Positions 37,039 to 47,846 are shown, numbered from the stretch's first letter. The stretch: DNA of 64,000 bases from Olivibacter sp. XZL3 (GCF_004368405.1 NZ_SBJH01000041.1:48073-112072), one strand, 5' to 3'. The notes: a model not told the origin generated them from the sequence alone. Numbers and translations are program-made.

Positions 37039-38631
37039 TTAAAAAGGTGCTTCATCATCCATATCATTCATTCTGGAAGGACGGGTAATGATTCCGCCCA
37101 TGTTTCCGAATTCTGAAGACGGCATCATACCGGCAGAGAATGGATTATCGTCGCCCATACCGCTGGGTTCTGCAAATGAGCCACCTCCAAAATCTTCCTC
37201 CAAGTCTTGAAATTTAACATACTTTCCGACGAATTTCAACGGAACAATGGTCGTTTCACCGTGCCTATTTTTGGCAATGATTACTTCGCCTACACCGGCA
37301 GTTGGCCTGCCCTCTTCATCTTCAGTCATTCCATAATACTCAGGTCGATATAAAAACAGTACCATATCTGCATCCTGCTCAATAGAACCAGACTCACGTA
37401 AGTCAGAAAGCATTGGCCTTTTAGAGGCCCCCGGTCTACTCTCAACAGCACGACTCAGCTGAGAGAGCGCTAATACCGGAATATTAAGCTCTTTCGCGAC
37501 CGACTTTAATGCCCGTGAGATACTACCTATTTCCTGTTCGCGGTTTCCGCCTCCTTTTCCTTCAGCCTTTCCGTGCATCAGCTGCAAATAGTCGACTATA
37601 ACCATCTGTATATCATACTGAGCCTTTAGCCGCCTACATTTTGCCCTGAACTCAAAAACATTAAGAGCAGGTGTATCATCAATTAATAAAGGCGCTTCCG
37701 TTAGTTTCCCGATACGCGAGTGCAGCTGTGTCCACTCATGGTCTGCTAAGGTTCCTTTCTTTAATTTTTCTTGCTCTATTTCAGTTTCGCCCGAAATCAG
37801 ACGATTAACTAATTGAACAGACGACATCTCCAAGGAAAAGACTGCTACCGGTTTGTCATGCAATACGGCCGCGTTGCGCGCGCAGGTTAATACGAAGGCA
37901 GTTTTACCCATTGCCGGACGTGCGGCGATAATAACCAAGTCGGACGGCTGCCAACCAGAAGTAATGCGATCTAAGGCGGTAAAGCCTGAAGGAACGCCAG
38001 TAAGCGAATCCGTTCTGTCACGCAGTTGCTCTAAGTTGTTAACAGCTTCTCGCATGATGTCGTCCATCTTACGGGTGTCACGTCTTAAGTTGTTCTGAGC
38101 AATGTCAAATAAGCTTTTTTCAGCCGTGTCAAGCAAGTCGAAAATATCGGCCGTGTCTTCGTAGGCGTTATTGATGATCTCGGTTGAAATCTTTATCAAC
38201 TCTCGTTGTATATACTTTTGCGAGATAATACGCGCGTGGTATTCAATATTGGCTGCTGAAACGACCCGGTCGGTTAATTGTGTAATATAATAAGCGCCGC
38301 CTACCATTTCGAGTGCTCCCATTTTCCTCAATTCTGCAGTAACTGTCAGTAAGTCAATGGGCGACGATTTTTGAAACAAGTTGACAATCGCCTCGAAAAT
38401 TTTTTGATGTGCGTCTTTATAAAAAGTATCCACCTTTAGGATGTCTATAACGGTCGATAAGGCATCTTTTTCAACCATCAGCGCTCCTAGAACGGCTTCC
38501 TCTAAATCTACGGCTTGAGGAGGCAGCTTGCCGAGGCCACTAACCATATTGCCAAGTCGATTTTTACGCTCTGCAAATGATCCTTTTTTAGCGGTATTTC
38601 TTGATGGATAGTTTTCGTTTTCGGAGTTCAT
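37039..38631 (-). CDS. dnaB: replicative DNA helicase
   Basis: A 530-residue hexameric helicase with a N-terminal DnaB_N domain (about 38-140), a linker and the C-terminal RecA-like ATPase. Walker A is ARPAMGKT at 237-244 and the DnaB sequences MVIVDYLQLM and SQLSR follow. The last 60 residues are disordered and acidic. No intein interrupts it. It unwinds DNA at the replication fork. Upstream it faces rlmB over a 372-base region. Confidence 0.96.
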   Translation of the reverse strand: MNSENENYPSRNTAKKGSFAERKNRLGNMVSGLGKLPPQAVDLEEAVLGALMVEKDALSTVIDILKVDTFYKDAHQKIFEAIVNLFQKSSPIDLLTVTAELRKMGALEMVGGAYYITQLTDRVVSAANIEYHARIISQKYIQRELIKISTEIINNAYEDTADIFDLLDTAEKSLFDIAQNNLRRDTRKMDDIMREAVNNLEQLRDRTDSLTGVPSGFTALDRITSGWQPSDLVIIAARPAMGKTAFVLTCARNAAVLHDKPVAVFSLEMSSVQLVNRLISGETEIEQEKLKKGTLADHEWTQLHSRIGKLTEAPLLIDDTPALNVFEFRAKCRRLKAQYDIQMVIVDYLQLMHGKAEGKGGGNREQEIGSISRALKSVAKELNIPVLALSQLSRAVESRPGASKRPMLSDLRESGSIEQDADMVLFLYRPEYYGMTEDEEGRPTAGVGEVIIAKNRHGETTIVPLKFVGKYVKFQDLEEDFGGGSFAEPSGMGDDNPFSAGMMPSSEFGNMGGIITRPSRMNDMDDEAPF

Positions 38632-38683
38632 AGCGCAAATGTACTCAATTTATAATCCCTTCGCGCGATGAGTTTCTCACAAT

Positions 38684-38692
38684 GGTGGATAA
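38684..38692 (-). promoter_or_regulatory. DnaA-box-like site (8/9)
   Basis: GGTGGATAA reads as TTATCCACC on the minus strand, one base from the consensus TTATCCACA. Confidence 0.35.
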
Positions 38693-38749
38693 TGAAAAAT
38701 GCTATGCGTTGAATTTGTTCCCCTTAGCTGGCCAGATATTGACAAGGTC

Positions 38750-38758
38750 TGTGGATAA
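38750..38758 (-). promoter_or_regulatory. DnaA box (exact)
   Basis: TGTGGATAA reads as the consensus TTATCCACA on the minus strand. One exact 9-mer is expected by chance every hundred kb or so per strand, so it is only suggestive. Confidence 0.45.
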
Positions 38759-39003
38759 AATGTTGATAGCTGGCTCATCTGCCTAAAAATCAATGGGTTG
38801 AAATTTGTGTTAAAAACTTTCCAACTGTTAGTCTAGAAACACTGAGCAGCAATTTTGCTGGTGATGAGCTTGCAAGCAGCTCGCTTTTTGAATGGAGTTT
38901 ATAAAGCGGGCCTTTAGTTACGAGTCTGTCTGTCGACAAAAATACCCACATTAAAATACAGGTAATTTTGAGAATATATTGGTAACTTGCGCCCTAATTT
39001 TAA

Positions 39004-39774
39004 ATGAGCATGCGTCAATTTTCAAAACCAGTAAAAAGAGAAAGTAATCAAATGGTTTTCGGTATCAGAGCGGTTATTGAGGCCATTGATAGTGGAAAGG
39101 AAATAGAGTCTCTATTCGTTCAACGGGGGCTAGGTGGCGAGCTGTTTAAAGAACTGAAAACGCTTTTGCTTGATCGAGGTATTAGTTATCAGCAGGTTCC
39201 GGTGGAAAAACTGGATCGTATTACTAAAAAAAACCACCAAGGTGTAATTGCTGTTATTTCTCCAATTATTTACCAGAAGATTGAAGACGTTATTCCTGCA
39301 ATATACGAACAGGGAAAGGTTCCGTTGATATTGATGCTTGATGGTATTACCGATGTTCGGAACTTAGGCGCAATAGCGCGTACAGCCGCTTGTGCCGGTG
39401 TAGATGCTATTATAGTTCCTAGCAAAGGGTCGGCGGAGATCAATCCTGACGCGATAAAAACTTCGGCCGGGGCCTTGTACAAAATAGCTGTCTGTCGTCA
39501 TGAAAGTCTCGCACACATTACCAAGTTTCTTCAGGAGAGCGGTCTACAGGTTGTCGCGTGTACCGAAAAAACGGATGATACCATTTATAAGCCTGACTTT
39601 ACAGTGCCTACCGCAATTGTTATGGGAGCGGAAGATACCGGTATATCTGATAACATCATAAGACATGCCGATTATTTAGCTAAGATACCCATGTTCGGCG
39701 ATATCGCCTCATTGAATGTATCTGTAAGCGCCGGCGTAATTATTTACGAGGCTATTAGGCAACGGTTCAAGTAA
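39004..39774 (+). CDS. rlmB: 23S rRNA (guanosine-2'-O)-methyltransferase, SpoU/TrmH family
   Basis: A 256-residue protein with an N-terminal substrate-binding domain and the SpoU knot methyltransferase. Motif 1 LDGITDVRNLGAIARTA (about 115), motif 2 VMGAEDTGIS (about 209) and motif 3 IPMFGDIASLNVSVSAG (about 228) are all present. RlmB methylates G2251 of 23S rRNA; the assignment to this rather than another SpoU member is from length and order. It converges with the next gene over only 5 bases. Confidence 0.9.
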   Translation: MSMRQFSKPVKRESNQMVFGIRAVIEAIDSGKEIESLFVQRGLGGELFKELKTLLLDRGISYQQVPVEKLDRITKKNHQGVIAVISPIIYQKIEDVIPAIYEQGKVPLILMLDGITDVRNLGAIARTAACAGVDAIIVPSKGSAEINPDAIKTSAGALYKIAVCRHESLAHITKFLQESGLQVVACTEKTDDTIYKPDFTVPTAIVMGAEDTGISDNIIRHADYLAKIPMFGDIASLNVSVSAGVIIYEAIRQRFK

Positions 39775-39779
39775 TCTAG

Positions 39780-41051
39780 TTAAGAGATGGCTTTTGCTTC
39801 ATTCATTTCTTCCAATGCGGAAGGGTCGTGTTTGTGCTTAAAGAGAAAGGAGAACAGAAAAGCGATAACCAAGGCATAAGCTGCGAAGCAAATCCAGATT
39901 TCCTGCCACATCATCTGTCCGTTTGCTGTGGTGAAGTAACGCTCTATTACATAACCGCTAACGGAGCTTCCCAATATGGCCCCGAAACCATTTGTCATCA
40001 TCATGAATAAGCCCTGTGCAGACGAACGTATGCCTGCGCTTGTGTTGGTTTCTACGAAGAGTGACCCCGATATATTGAAAAAATCAAAAGCCATTCCATA
40101 AACGATGCAGGAAAGAATAATCATCCACAGGCCGCTAATCGGGTCGGCGTAAGCGAGCAGCCCAAAGCGGAGTACCCAAGCCAACATACTGATCAGCATG
40201 ACCTGTTTGATGCCAAAGCGCCGTAAAAAAAAGGGAATGGCCAGAATGAAGATCGTCTCGGAAATTTGTGAAATAGATAAGATGATGGTGGAGTGTCTTA
40301 CAACAAAAGAATCTGTATAGGCGGGAATATTACCGAAATCGGATAAATAAGCGTCACCATACATGTTCGTTAACTGCAGTGCACCGCCCAAAAAAATTGA
40401 GAAGACGAAAAATAAAGCCATTTTTGGACTTCGGAACAGTTTAAAGGCATTCAGTCCTAAACGCCCCGAAAGGGAAGCATTTTCGGACTTTGATTTCAGC
40501 GGTGGGCAGGGCGGCAAGGTAAACGAATAAATACCCAAAACAATAGCAGCAAAGGCTGAAATATAAAATTGTCCTTCTAAGGCTTTATTACCTGTAAGAT
40601 CCGTTATCCACATGGCGGCAATAAAACCGATCGTACCCCATACACGTATTGGAGGAAAATCTTTAATAATGTTGTAGTTGTTTTTTTTCAGCAGGATATA
40701 AGCAATCGAATTAGAGAGCGCTATGGTTGGCATATAAAACAACATTGCCAATAGGATAACCCAAAAGAAGGTTTGCGGATCTTGTACTTGCGGCAGATAC
40801 AAAAAAGTGCATCCAAAAAGAATATGCAAAATGCCATAGAGAAATTCAACATTGATCCATTTGTCTGCTATAATGCCGGTTAATGCTGGCATAAATAAAG
40901 AAGATAAGCCAAGCGTAGAAAATATGGCGCCGAACTCACTGCCCGACCACTGTTTGTTTTGAAACCAATATACACCGATCGTAATCATCCACGCTCCCCA
41001 CACAAAAAATTGCAGGAAACTCATGAGCGTTAATCTAAATCTGATAGACAT
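39780..41051 (-). CDS. nucleoside transporter, MFS NHS family
   Basis: A 423-residue inner-membrane carrier with about 12 helices and the NupG/XapB opening LTLMSFLQFFVWGAWMITIG. It should take up nucleosides with protons. It ends 5 bases from the convergent rlmB stop, with no separate terminator. Confidence 0.88.
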   Translation of the reverse strand: MSIRFRLTLMSFLQFFVWGAWMITIGVYWFQNKQWSGSEFGAIFSTLGLSSLFMPALTGIIADKWINVEFLYGILHILFGCTFLYLPQVQDPQTFFWVILLAMLFYMPTIALSNSIAYILLKKNNYNIIKDFPPIRVWGTIGFIAAMWITDLTGNKALEGQFYISAFAAIVLGIYSFTLPPCPPLKSKSENASLSGRLGLNAFKLFRSPKMALFFVFSIFLGGALQLTNMYGDAYLSDFGNIPAYTDSFVVRHSTIILSISQISETIFILAIPFFLRRFGIKQVMLISMLAWVLRFGLLAYADPISGLWMIILSCIVYGMAFDFFNISGSLFVETNTSAGIRSSAQGLFMMMTNGFGAILGSSVSGYVIERYFTTANGQMMWQEIWICFAAYALVIAFLFSFLFKHKHDPSALEEMNEAKAIS

Positions 41052-41093
41052 ATTATATAAAGCTCGCTTTATGTTGCATGTTCCTATTCGTGT

Positions 41094-41699
41094 TTATGAC
41101 GATTTTCTTCGTGATATTTCATCACGGATTTTAGCGGCTTTTTCGTAAGCTTCTTCCTGAAGCGCCTGTTGAAGTGCTGCCTTCAGTTCGTCGTCGGTGT
41201 AGGATGCATAGGCAGTTTTTGAACTCTCTCCGGTAGCAGCTTGTTCCTCTTTTGGTGTTTCCAAGTTCTCCAAAAACACAAAATCATTACCTTCAATAAC
41301 GATTCCAGCAGATGCAAGAATGAACTCATACGTGTAAATAGGGCAATCAAATCGTATTGCCAACGCGATGGCATCAGAGGTGCGGGCATCTATTTCAATG
41401 TCTTTTTTCCCGTTATTACAGATTAACTTCGCATAAAAAATTCCGTCAACCAGGTTGTAAATAATCACTTCATTGATGGAAATCCCAAAGGTGGAAGCGA
41501 AAGTTTTGAACAAATCATGTGTCAGAGGCCGACTTGGAGTAAGCTTTTCAATTTCGATTGCAATCGCTTGCGCTTCAAAACCGCCAATGATGATAGGAAG
41601 TCTTCTGCGGCCGTTCACTTCACCTAATACCAAAGCATAGGCCCCCGACTGCGTCTGGCTGTAGGATAGTCCGACTATTTCTAACTTGATCTTATTCAT
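41094..41699 (-). CDS. bifunctional nuclease (DUF151) with C-terminal UVR motif
   Basis: A 201-residue protein; the ATG at 41699 is chosen because the conserved start MNKIKLEIVGL follows there. Residues 1-140 form the BFN/DUF151 domain (RRLPIIIGGFEAQAIAIEIE). After a linker the last 40 residues (DDELKAALQQALQEEAYEKAAKIRDEISRR) match the UvrB/UvrC motif, a protein-protein contact helix pair. BFN proteins have been linked to DNase/RNase activity; function in bacteria is uncertain. Long 416-base divergent region upstream. Confidence 0.88.
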   Translation of the reverse strand: MNKIKLEIVGLSYSQTQSGAYALVLGEVNGRRRLPIIIGGFEAQAIAIEIEKLTPSRPLTHDLFKTFASTFGISINEVIIYNLVDGIFYAKLICNNGKKDIEIDARTSDAIALAIRFDCPIYTYEFILASAGIVIEGNDFVFLENLETPKEEQAATGESSKTAYASYTDDELKAALQQALQEEAYEKAAKIRDEISRRKSS

Positions 41700-42115
41700 T
41701 TCTCGCAGGCAAATATGCAAAAAGCATTTCATAGAGGCGCTATTTTTTTTACAATAACGCCTTATGAATATAAATCAATACTATGTAAATAACACCTTCC
41801 TGATCGAACGAACCATCACCCCAGTATCAAGGTGTCATGAAGGTTCTAGAAGGTCTTTGAACCGACTGCAGCGAGCTCATTCATGCCACTGAGAACAAGA
41901 ACGTGGATGAATAAATAGACACTTTCAGAGAAACGTCGTCTTTTAGTCATCGAAAGCGCATCGGGCCGCATTTAGTCATTCTTCTTACATAAACCTAGAA
42001 TAAAAGAAAGTTGTTTGCTGTCATTGTGAAATGAAAGTGTACTTTTTTATCTTTGGCATGTAAGTTCTAAAGATAAAAAAAATCACATAAATAATAAACA
42101 GTAACCGTCAAATCT
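41700..42115. other. divergent region between bifunctional nuclease and TPR genes
   Basis: No gene. It holds the predicted TPR promoter at 42024-42055. A 7-bp inverted repeat ACACCTT/AAGGTGT lies near 41790-41835, and short repeats around GGTTC near 41840-41860; none is convincing as a regulatory element. Confidence 0.45.
42024..42055 (+). promoter_or_regulatory. promoter for the TPR gene
   Basis: TTG at 42024-42026 and TATCTTTG at 42048-42055 with a 21-base spacer, within the Bacteroidota promoter pattern. Confidence 0.5.
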
Positions 42116-42457
42116 ATGAGTAACGACCGTTTGGAGCAACTTTTCGATTTTTTGAAAACGAGCCCCGATGAGCCTTTTATTTTGTATGCCATTGCAAGCG
42201 AGTATGTTAAACGAGGTGATTCAGTCAACGCCTTGTCTTACTTTCAAGCGCTTATAGACAAAAGGCCCGACTATGTGGGAACCTACTATCATTTTGGCCG
42301 ATTATACGAGTCGTTAGGCAGGAAGGACGAGGCAATAGCGATTTATCAAAAAGGTATGACAGTAGCAAAACAAGCGCATGACATGCATGCTTATTCTGAA
42401 CTTCAAACCGTTTATCAGAGTGCTTCCGGTATCGAGCCGGACGATGAAGATTGGTAA
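42116..42457 (+). CDS. tetratricopeptide-repeat protein
   Basis: A 113-residue cytoplasmic protein with two to three TPR-like helix pairs (ALSYFQALIDKRPDYVGTYYHFGRLYESLGRKDEAIAIY). It should act as a protein-binding scaffold. It sits 89 bases before mutS; no specific partner can be named. Confidence 0.85.
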   Translation: MSNDRLEQLFDFLKTSPDEPFILYAIASEYVKRGDSVNALSYFQALIDKRPDYVGTYYHFGRLYESLGRKDEAIAIYQKGMTVAKQAHDMHAYSELQTVYQSASGIEPDDEDW

Positions 42458-42546
42458 TTGACGCGGCCAAGCGAAATAATAACAGAAAGTGCGGGTCGCT
42501 TATTCCTAATTTTGTTTTATTTTTACGCCCCTAAAGAAAGTAGATT

Positions 42547-45156
42547 TTGGCAAAGACAGTAAAGAAAGAAACTCCATTAATGCAGCAATATAACAGCATC
42601 AAAGTGAAATATCCTGGTGCTTTGTTATTGTTTAGAGTAGGCGATTTTTATGAAACCTTCGGCTCTGATGCGGTTAAAGCGGCGGAGATCTTAGGCATCG
42701 TTTTAACGAAACGCGGAAATGGCAGTGCTTCTGAAACTGAATTGGCAGGCTTTCCCCATCATTCTTTGGAGACGTACTTGCCAAAGCTCGTACGGGCTGG
42801 ACAACGGGTGGCCATTTGCGACCAGTTGGAAGACCCGAAAACGGTAAAGACCATCGTGAAGCGAGGGGTTACCGAGCTGGTAACTCCGGGTGTATCGTAT
42901 AACGATAATATCATTCAACAGAAGGCTAATAATTATTTGGCTTCTTTGTTTTTGGACAAAAATGCCATGGGCGTTGCCTTCCTGGATATTTCAACCGGCG
43001 AATTTTTAGTGGCGCAGGGAAGTAGCGACTATATTGATAAATTACTGCAAGGCTTTAAGCCGAGCGAAATCATTTTGCCTAAGCGATCGTTTAAGGATTT
43101 TGTAGAGCAATTTGGCGACCGGTTTTATACCTATACATTAGACGAATGGCCTTATAGCGGCGATTATGCAAAGGAGACGCTTTTAAAGCACTTTGAAGTA
43201 AGTTCCTTGAAAGGATTTGGGATTGACCGTATGCACCTGGCCATTGTTGCCGCCGGAGTTGCACTGCATTATCTGAATGAAGCTGAACATAAAAATTTAC
43301 AGCACATTTCTAATATTGCCCGTATTGAGGAAGAGCGTTATATGTGGTTGGATAGGTTCACGATTCGTAATCTCGAGTTGATTGGCTCAACCAATGAAAA
43401 TGCCACTACACTGGCTGACGTGTTGGATTGCACTTCTTCACCGATGGGAGCCAGGTTACTGAAACGTTGGATGGTGATGCCCTTAAAAGACAAGGGGCCT
43501 ATCACGGAAAGGTTAGAGGTCGTCGCATATCTTTTAAAGCACGAAAATTTAAGAGAACAATTAGTTCAGGAAATTAAGCAAATAGGGGATTTAGAACGAT
43601 TAATCAGTAAAATAGGGCTCCAAAAAGCAAATCCGCGGGAACTGGTTCAGCTAAAAAGAGCTTTACTGTCTATCGAACGGCTTAAAGAGCTCACAGCCGC
43701 CGCCGACACGCGGGCATTAAACGTGATTGCGGAGCAACTCAATCCCTGCGAACTCATTCGCGACCGAATAGAAAAAGAACTGCAACCGGAACCTCCCGTT
43801 TTATTAACAAAAGGGAATGTGATTGCCGATGGCGTCGATGCGGAACTCGATCGTTTACGTAAGGTCGCTTTCGGCGGAAAAGATTATCTGCTAGAAATCC
43901 AAAGACGTGAATCGGAAATTACGGGTATTCCCTCCTTAAAGATCTCCTTCAATAATGTGTTTGGTTATTATCTTGAAGTAACCAACGCGCATAAAGACAA
44001 AGTGCCGGCCGATTGGGTAAGAAAGCAAACGTTGGTAAATGCCGAGCGTTACATCACTAATGAGCTGAAAGAATACGAAGAACAGATTTTAGGGGCTGAA
44101 GACAAAATACAAATAATAGAAAATCGCGTATATGGCGAATTGCTCGCGGCCTTAATAGATTATATTAAGCCCATTCAGCTGAATGCCAATTTGATTGCCC
44201 AGCTCGATGTACTGTTAAATTTTGCGACCATTGCTCATAAAAACCATTATGTTAGGCCCATAATCAACGACGGTAAACTGATCGATATTAAGGGTGGGCG
44301 TCACCCCGTAATCGAAAAGAATTTGCCGATTGGCGAACAGTATATTACCAATGATGTCTTTTTAGATAGTGATAGCCAGCAGATTATTATTATAACCGGG
44401 CCTAACATGGCTGGTAAATCGGCCTTGTTACGACAAACTGGATTGATTGTTCTCATGGCCCAAATGGGATGTTTTGTTCCGGCAAAGCATGCTGAAATCG
44501 GTCTGGTCGATAAGATTTTTACGCGGGTCGGCGCTTCTGACAACTTATCATCGGGCGAATCGACCTTTATGGTAGAAATGAATGAAACAGCAAGTATTCT
44601 TAACAACTTGTCTGACCGGAGCCTTATTTTATTGGATGAAATCGGCCGTGGAACCAGTACCTATGACGGGATATCCATTGCCTGGGCTATCGCCGAGTAT
44701 CTGCATAATCACCCTTCGGCGAAGGCGAAGACCCTTTTTGCAACGCACTATCATGAGTTAAACGAATTAACCAACTCGTTTAACCGAATAAAGAATTTCA
44801 ACGTGTCGGTCAAAGAGGTAAACAATAAGATCATCTTTCTTCGGAAGTTAGTGCCAGGAGGAAGCGAACATAGTTTCGGGATACACGTTGCGAAGATGGC
44901 CGGTATGCCAACGAAGCTGGTAATAAGGGCCAATGAAATACTAAAGCGTCTTGAGCAGGAGCGCACGGGGGGCGAGCATATTAAGGATAGTATGAAAAAG
45001 ATACAGAAACAGGCCTATCAACTGCAAATGTTTTCAATTGATGACCCGGTGCTAGTCAAAATCCGCGATATGCTCAACAATTTGGATGTAAATGCGTTAA
45101 CTCCTGTAGAGGCGCTGATGAAACTTGACGAAATCCAACGCCTGCTTAAGAACTAA
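42547..45156 (+). CDS. mutS: DNA mismatch repair protein MutS
   Basis: An 869-residue protein. The mismatch-contacting Phe-x-Glu motif is in GDFYETF (about 32), and the C-terminal ATPase has Walker A GPNMAGKS at 618-625, the [11 protein letters not shown]alker B region near 695 and the late FATHYHEL motif. The start is TTG with a conserved Ala-Lys-Thr following; the next ATG at 42580 would remove conserved residues. It recognises mismatches and, with MutL, directs repair. It converges with the methyltransferase gene, overlapping by 4 bases. Confidence 0.96.
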   Translation: MAKTVKKETPLMQQYNSIKVKYPGALLLFRVGDFYETFGSDAVKAAEILGIVLTKRGNGSASETELAGFPHHSLETYLPKLVRAGQRVAICDQLEDPKTVKTIVKRGVTELVTPGVSYNDNIIQQKANNYLASLFLDKNAMGVAFLDISTGEFLVAQGSSDYIDKLLQGFKPSEIILPKRSFKDFVEQFGDRFYTYTLDEWPYSGDYAKETLLKHFEVSSLKGFGIDRMHLAIVAAGVALHYLNEAEHKNLQHISNIARIEEERYMWLDRFTIRNLELIGSTNENATTLADVLDCTSSPMGARLLKRWMVMPLKDKGPITERLEVVAYLLKHENLREQLVQEIKQIGDLERLISKIGLQKANPRELVQLKRALLSIERLKELTAAADTRALNVIAEQLNPCELIRDRIEKELQPEPPVLLTKGNVIADGVDAELDRLRKVAFGGKDYLLEIQRRESEITGIPSLKISFNNVFGYYLEVTNAHKDKVPADWVRKQTLVNAERYITNELKEYEEQILGAEDKIQIIENRVYGELLAALIDYIKPIQLNANLIAQLDVLLNFATIAHKNHYVRPIINDGKLIDIKGGRHPVIEKNLPIGEQYITNDVFLDSDSQQIIIITGPNMAGKSALLRQTGLIVLMAQMGCFVPAKHAEIGLVDKIFTRVGASDNLSSGESTFMVEMNETASILNNLSDRSLILLDEIGRGTSTYDGISIAWAIAEYLHNHPSAKAKTLFATHYHELNELTNSFNRIKNFNVSVKEVNNKIIFLRKLVPGGSEHSFGIHVAKMAGMPTKLVIRANEILKRLEQERTGGEHIKDSMKKIQKQAYQLQMFSIDDPVLVKIRDMLNNLDVNALTPVEALMKLDEIQRLLKN

Positions 45157-45848
45157 TCGCGCAAAGACAGCCTAACGAGATACTGGTCATCCGGATCCTC
45201 ATAAAGCACTTGGACTACCCAACCGTCTTGCTGGGCTATCTTTATCATGGTGTCCTGATCAATGTACAGCCATCCGAAAGGGTCACCCAATTGGCCTTGG
45301 TATTCATATTGAAACCTGACTTCTCCGTAGTATACATCGTTAGGCGGAATATTGCCTTCATAAAGATAGGCGATATCCGAAGAATCGAACAATAGCTGCC
45401 CGCCCTTCCTCAACATCTTTTTACAATGAGCAAGGAGCTGCTTGAAACCGTTAATAGTTTCTGCCAGGCCAATGCCGTTCATTAAAAACAGTAAAGTGTC
45501 AAATTTTTTGCCGCGGTAATCGAAAATATCCTGATTCACTACATTTCTAACGCCGCTATCTTTCATGATTTTACAGGCTATAGTGGAAATTTCCAGAGCC
45601 GTTACGTCGAATCCCTTTTTTTGTAGATATAAGCAATGGCTGCCCGCTCCGGCACCTACGTCTAGCACGCTTCCGTCACAGAGAGAAAGGGCAATGAATT
45701 CCAATTCCGGAAAATCTTCTTCCTTCCGGAAAAAAATCTCGATAGGCATCTCTTCATCTTCGCCATAATTGTTGTGTAGTATCAAAGGGGCCGTTTCGCT
45801 GCCTTTATAGTAGTCGAGCAGGGCGGCTCCGTAAACATCTTTGTTCAT
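45153..45848 (-). CDS. class I SAM-dependent methyltransferase
   Basis: A 231-residue protein with motif [17 protein letters not shown] (about 59) and a later [10 protein letters not shown] motif IV. The substrate cannot be told. The stop overlaps the convergent mutS stop by 4 bases. pncB starts 13 bases upstream of it on the same strand, so the two form a probable transcript. Confidence 0.82.
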   Translation of the reverse strand: MNKDVYGAALLDYYKGSETAPLILHNNYGEDEEMPIEIFFRKEEDFPELEFIALSLCDGSVLDVGAGAGSHCLYLQKKGFDVTALEISTIACKIMKDSGVRNVVNQDIFDYRGKKFDTLLFLMNGIGLAETINGFKQLLAHCKKMLRKGGQLLFDSSDIAYLYEGNIPPNDVYYGEVRFQYEYQGQLGDPFGWLYIDQDTMIKIAQQDGWVVQVLYEDPDDQYLVRLSLRD

Positions 45849-45861
45849 GTAAAGTAACTTA

Positions 45862-47055
45862 CTACTGTGTTGAATCGTTAATACCTAAAATAGTTTTACT
45901 CAGCTCTATCATCTTCGGGTCTCCGGTATATTTTCCCTTTACATCGGAAAGTTTTACCACAGGTGTCCAATAGGCACCCTCCGGATAAGCCTCTGTCATC
46001 TTAATGACGATGTTCATCGGGTCGAGCCCCACATCGTTCGTGAAATTAGTGCCAATTCCGAACGAAATGCCAATTTTTCCCTGGCAGTGCCTAGCAATGC
46101 GTACCACCTTCTCATAATCTAAACCGTCAGAAAAGATAATCGTCTTCGATAGTGGATTGATTCCCTTGCTTTTGTAGTGAGCGATGGTTTTATCGGCAAA
46201 GAGAATAGGGTCTCCACTGTCATGACGAACGCCGTCGAAAAGTTTGGTGAACATTTTATCAAATTGAGAGAAAAACACATCGGTGGTATAGGTATCGGAA
46301 AGTGCAATTCCCAAATCGCCTCTATACACATTCACCCAATGCTCCAGGCTCAAGCCATTCGCCGTCTTAAAGCCATATTTAGCGGCGTGGAACATAAACC
46401 ACTCATGGGCATGGGTTCCTATCGGTTTCGTTTGATTGAGCATGGCCATGTGTACATTGCTGGTGCCGATAAAACTTTTGCTGCCATACTGTTTTAAGGC
46501 CTGAACAACCAACCGATGGGTATGGTAGGCGTGGCGTCTTCGTGTGCCGAACTCGGCAATGGTGACTCCTAAAGCGTTATATTTTTCGATCTTATTTTTT
46601 GCCGTTCTGATGATTTGCTCGTCACTGTCACCACTAAGATGATTCAATTTATAATAAAGTTCGGATATCAAGGACATGAGTGGCACTTCCCATAAAATGG
46701 TCCGATACCAATAACCCGTTATCTTTACAGAAAGATTGTCGGCATTTTGCGAAACGCTTACTTCATCGGGATCATAGCGGTAGCCTTGAAGAAAATCAAG
46801 ATAAGTAGGATCTAAATATGGACAAGTGTCTTTTAAATATTGTTTCTCTTCACGTGTTAGGTGAAGGGTTGCCATTTTGTTGATCGATGTTCTAAGTTCT
46901 TCCGCAAAACCTGCCGGAAAGCGATGCTTACCACGATTGATAAATTCATATTTTGCTTGAGCCTTAGGAAATAGTTTGAACACCGCATGTTGCATCGTGA
47001 ATTTATAAAAGTCATTATCCAATAGGGAATTCAGTATAGTGTGCGAAGGTGTCAT
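45862..47055 (-). CDS. pncB: nicotinate phosphoribosyltransferase
   Basis: A 397-residue enzyme that makes nicotinate mononucleotide from nicotinate and PRPP in NAD salvage. The FGTRRRHAYHTH motif (with the active-site His expected within) and GTSNVHMA, HDSGDP and IFSDGLDYEK motifs fit the family. Length and content are typical. It is followed on the same strand by the methyltransferase gene. Confidence 0.94.
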   Translation of the reverse strand: MTPSHTILNSLLDNDFYKFTMQHAVFKLFPKAQAKYEFINRGKHRFPAGFAEELRTSINKMATLHLTREEKQYLKDTCPYLDPTYLDFLQGYRYDPDEVSVSQNADNLSVKITGYWYRTILWEVPLMSLISELYYKLNHLSGDSDEQIIRTAKNKIEKYNALGVTIAEFGTRRRHAYHTHRLVVQALKQYGSKSFIGTSNVHMAMLNQTKPIGTHAHEWFMFHAAKYGFKTANGLSLEHWVNVYRGDLGIALSDTYTTDVFFSQFDKMFTKLFDGVRHDSGDPILFADKTIAHYKSKGINPLSKTIIFSDGLDYEKVVRIARHCQGKIGISFGIGTNFTNDVGLDPMNIVIKMTEAYPEGAYWTPVVKLSDVKGKYTGDPKMIELSKTILGINDSTQ

Positions 47056-47093
47056 TGTATGTATTGCTGCGCAGGCTAGTGTTTTAATGTGAA

Positions 47094-47846
47094 TTAGATA
47101 CCGACTACTTTAAGCCACGCCTCGGCCATCAATGCAGCGCCGGCAAGACTGGGGTGTACACCATCGCCTGTCCAATAGTTGGCAGGTGCATGCTTAATTG
47201 CCTCATCAAATATTTGTTGATACGGAACAAAAACAGCGTTGAAATCTTTGGCAATGTCTTTCGCAGCAAGTCGATATGCGTCGAAGGCGGGATACCATTC
47301 GTCTGTTACCGCCCGCACATCTTTTACGGCAAATGGTTCGCCTATCACTAATTGTACGTTAGGCAAATCTTTTTTTGTTCGCGTTAATAAGTCTTTTAAA
47401 TCGCGTTTATAGGTTTCAACTGTGCCGCTGTAGGCGTTTTCTTTGGCCAACGTGTGCCAATAGTCGTTCACGCCAATTAAGATGCTTAGCACGTTCGGCT
47501 TTATTTTTAAGCAGTCTTTATCCCAGCGTTCCGCCAATTGATAAACTTTATTTCCGCTGATGCCTTTGTTGAATATACGGAGATTGAGGGGCGCTTTTTT
47601 CAACAGCACTTGGGAAGCAGCAATGAAGGCATAACCGGTACCTAGGGTCCTAGGATCGTTTGCGTCGTCTTTGCTTTTATCTCTACCTGCATCGGTAATG
47701 GAGTCCCCTTGAAACAAAATCACATCATTGGCGTTTATGTTAATCGACGTTCTTTTTATACCGGCCGCAGTAACGATCTCAGGTAGACTAACTGCCAAGG
47801 TGGTACCAAGGGCTAAATTTTGAATAAATTTCCTTCTACTGGACAT
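47094..47846 (-). CDS. exported SGNH/GDSL hydrolase
   Basis: A 250-residue protein with a twin-arginine-like signal (SRRKFIQNLALG). The hydrolase has the GDSIT nucleophile block (about 47), an N in GVNDYW and the terminal DGVHPS catalytic pair. It is probably an ester or carbohydrate deacetylase in the periplasm. The downstream gene pncB is separated by 38 bases. Confidence 0.86.
   Translation of the reverse strand: MSSRRKFIQNLALGTTLAVSLPEIVTAAGIKRTSININANDVILFQGDSITDAGRDKSKDDANDPRTLGTGYAFIAASQVLLKKAPLNLRIFNKGISGNKVYQLAERWDKDCLKIKPNVLSILIGVNDYWHTLAKENAYSGTVETYKRDLKDLLTRTKKDLPNVQLVIGEPFAVKDVRAVTDEWYPAFDAYRLAAKDIAKDFNAVFVPYQQIFDEAIKHAPANYWTGDGVHPSLAGAALMAEAWLKVVGI

Larger units (their letters stand above)
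38632..39003. other. divergent region between dnaB and rlmB, DnaA-box-like sites
   Basis: No gene. The sequence holds one perfect match to the DnaA box (reverse complement of TTATCCACA, at 38750-38758) and one 8/9 match (GGTGGATAA at 38684-38692). A third, weaker match (TGTTGATAG) begins near 38761. The first two lie 66 bases apart. A promoter for each gene must also lie here. Confidence 0.5.
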
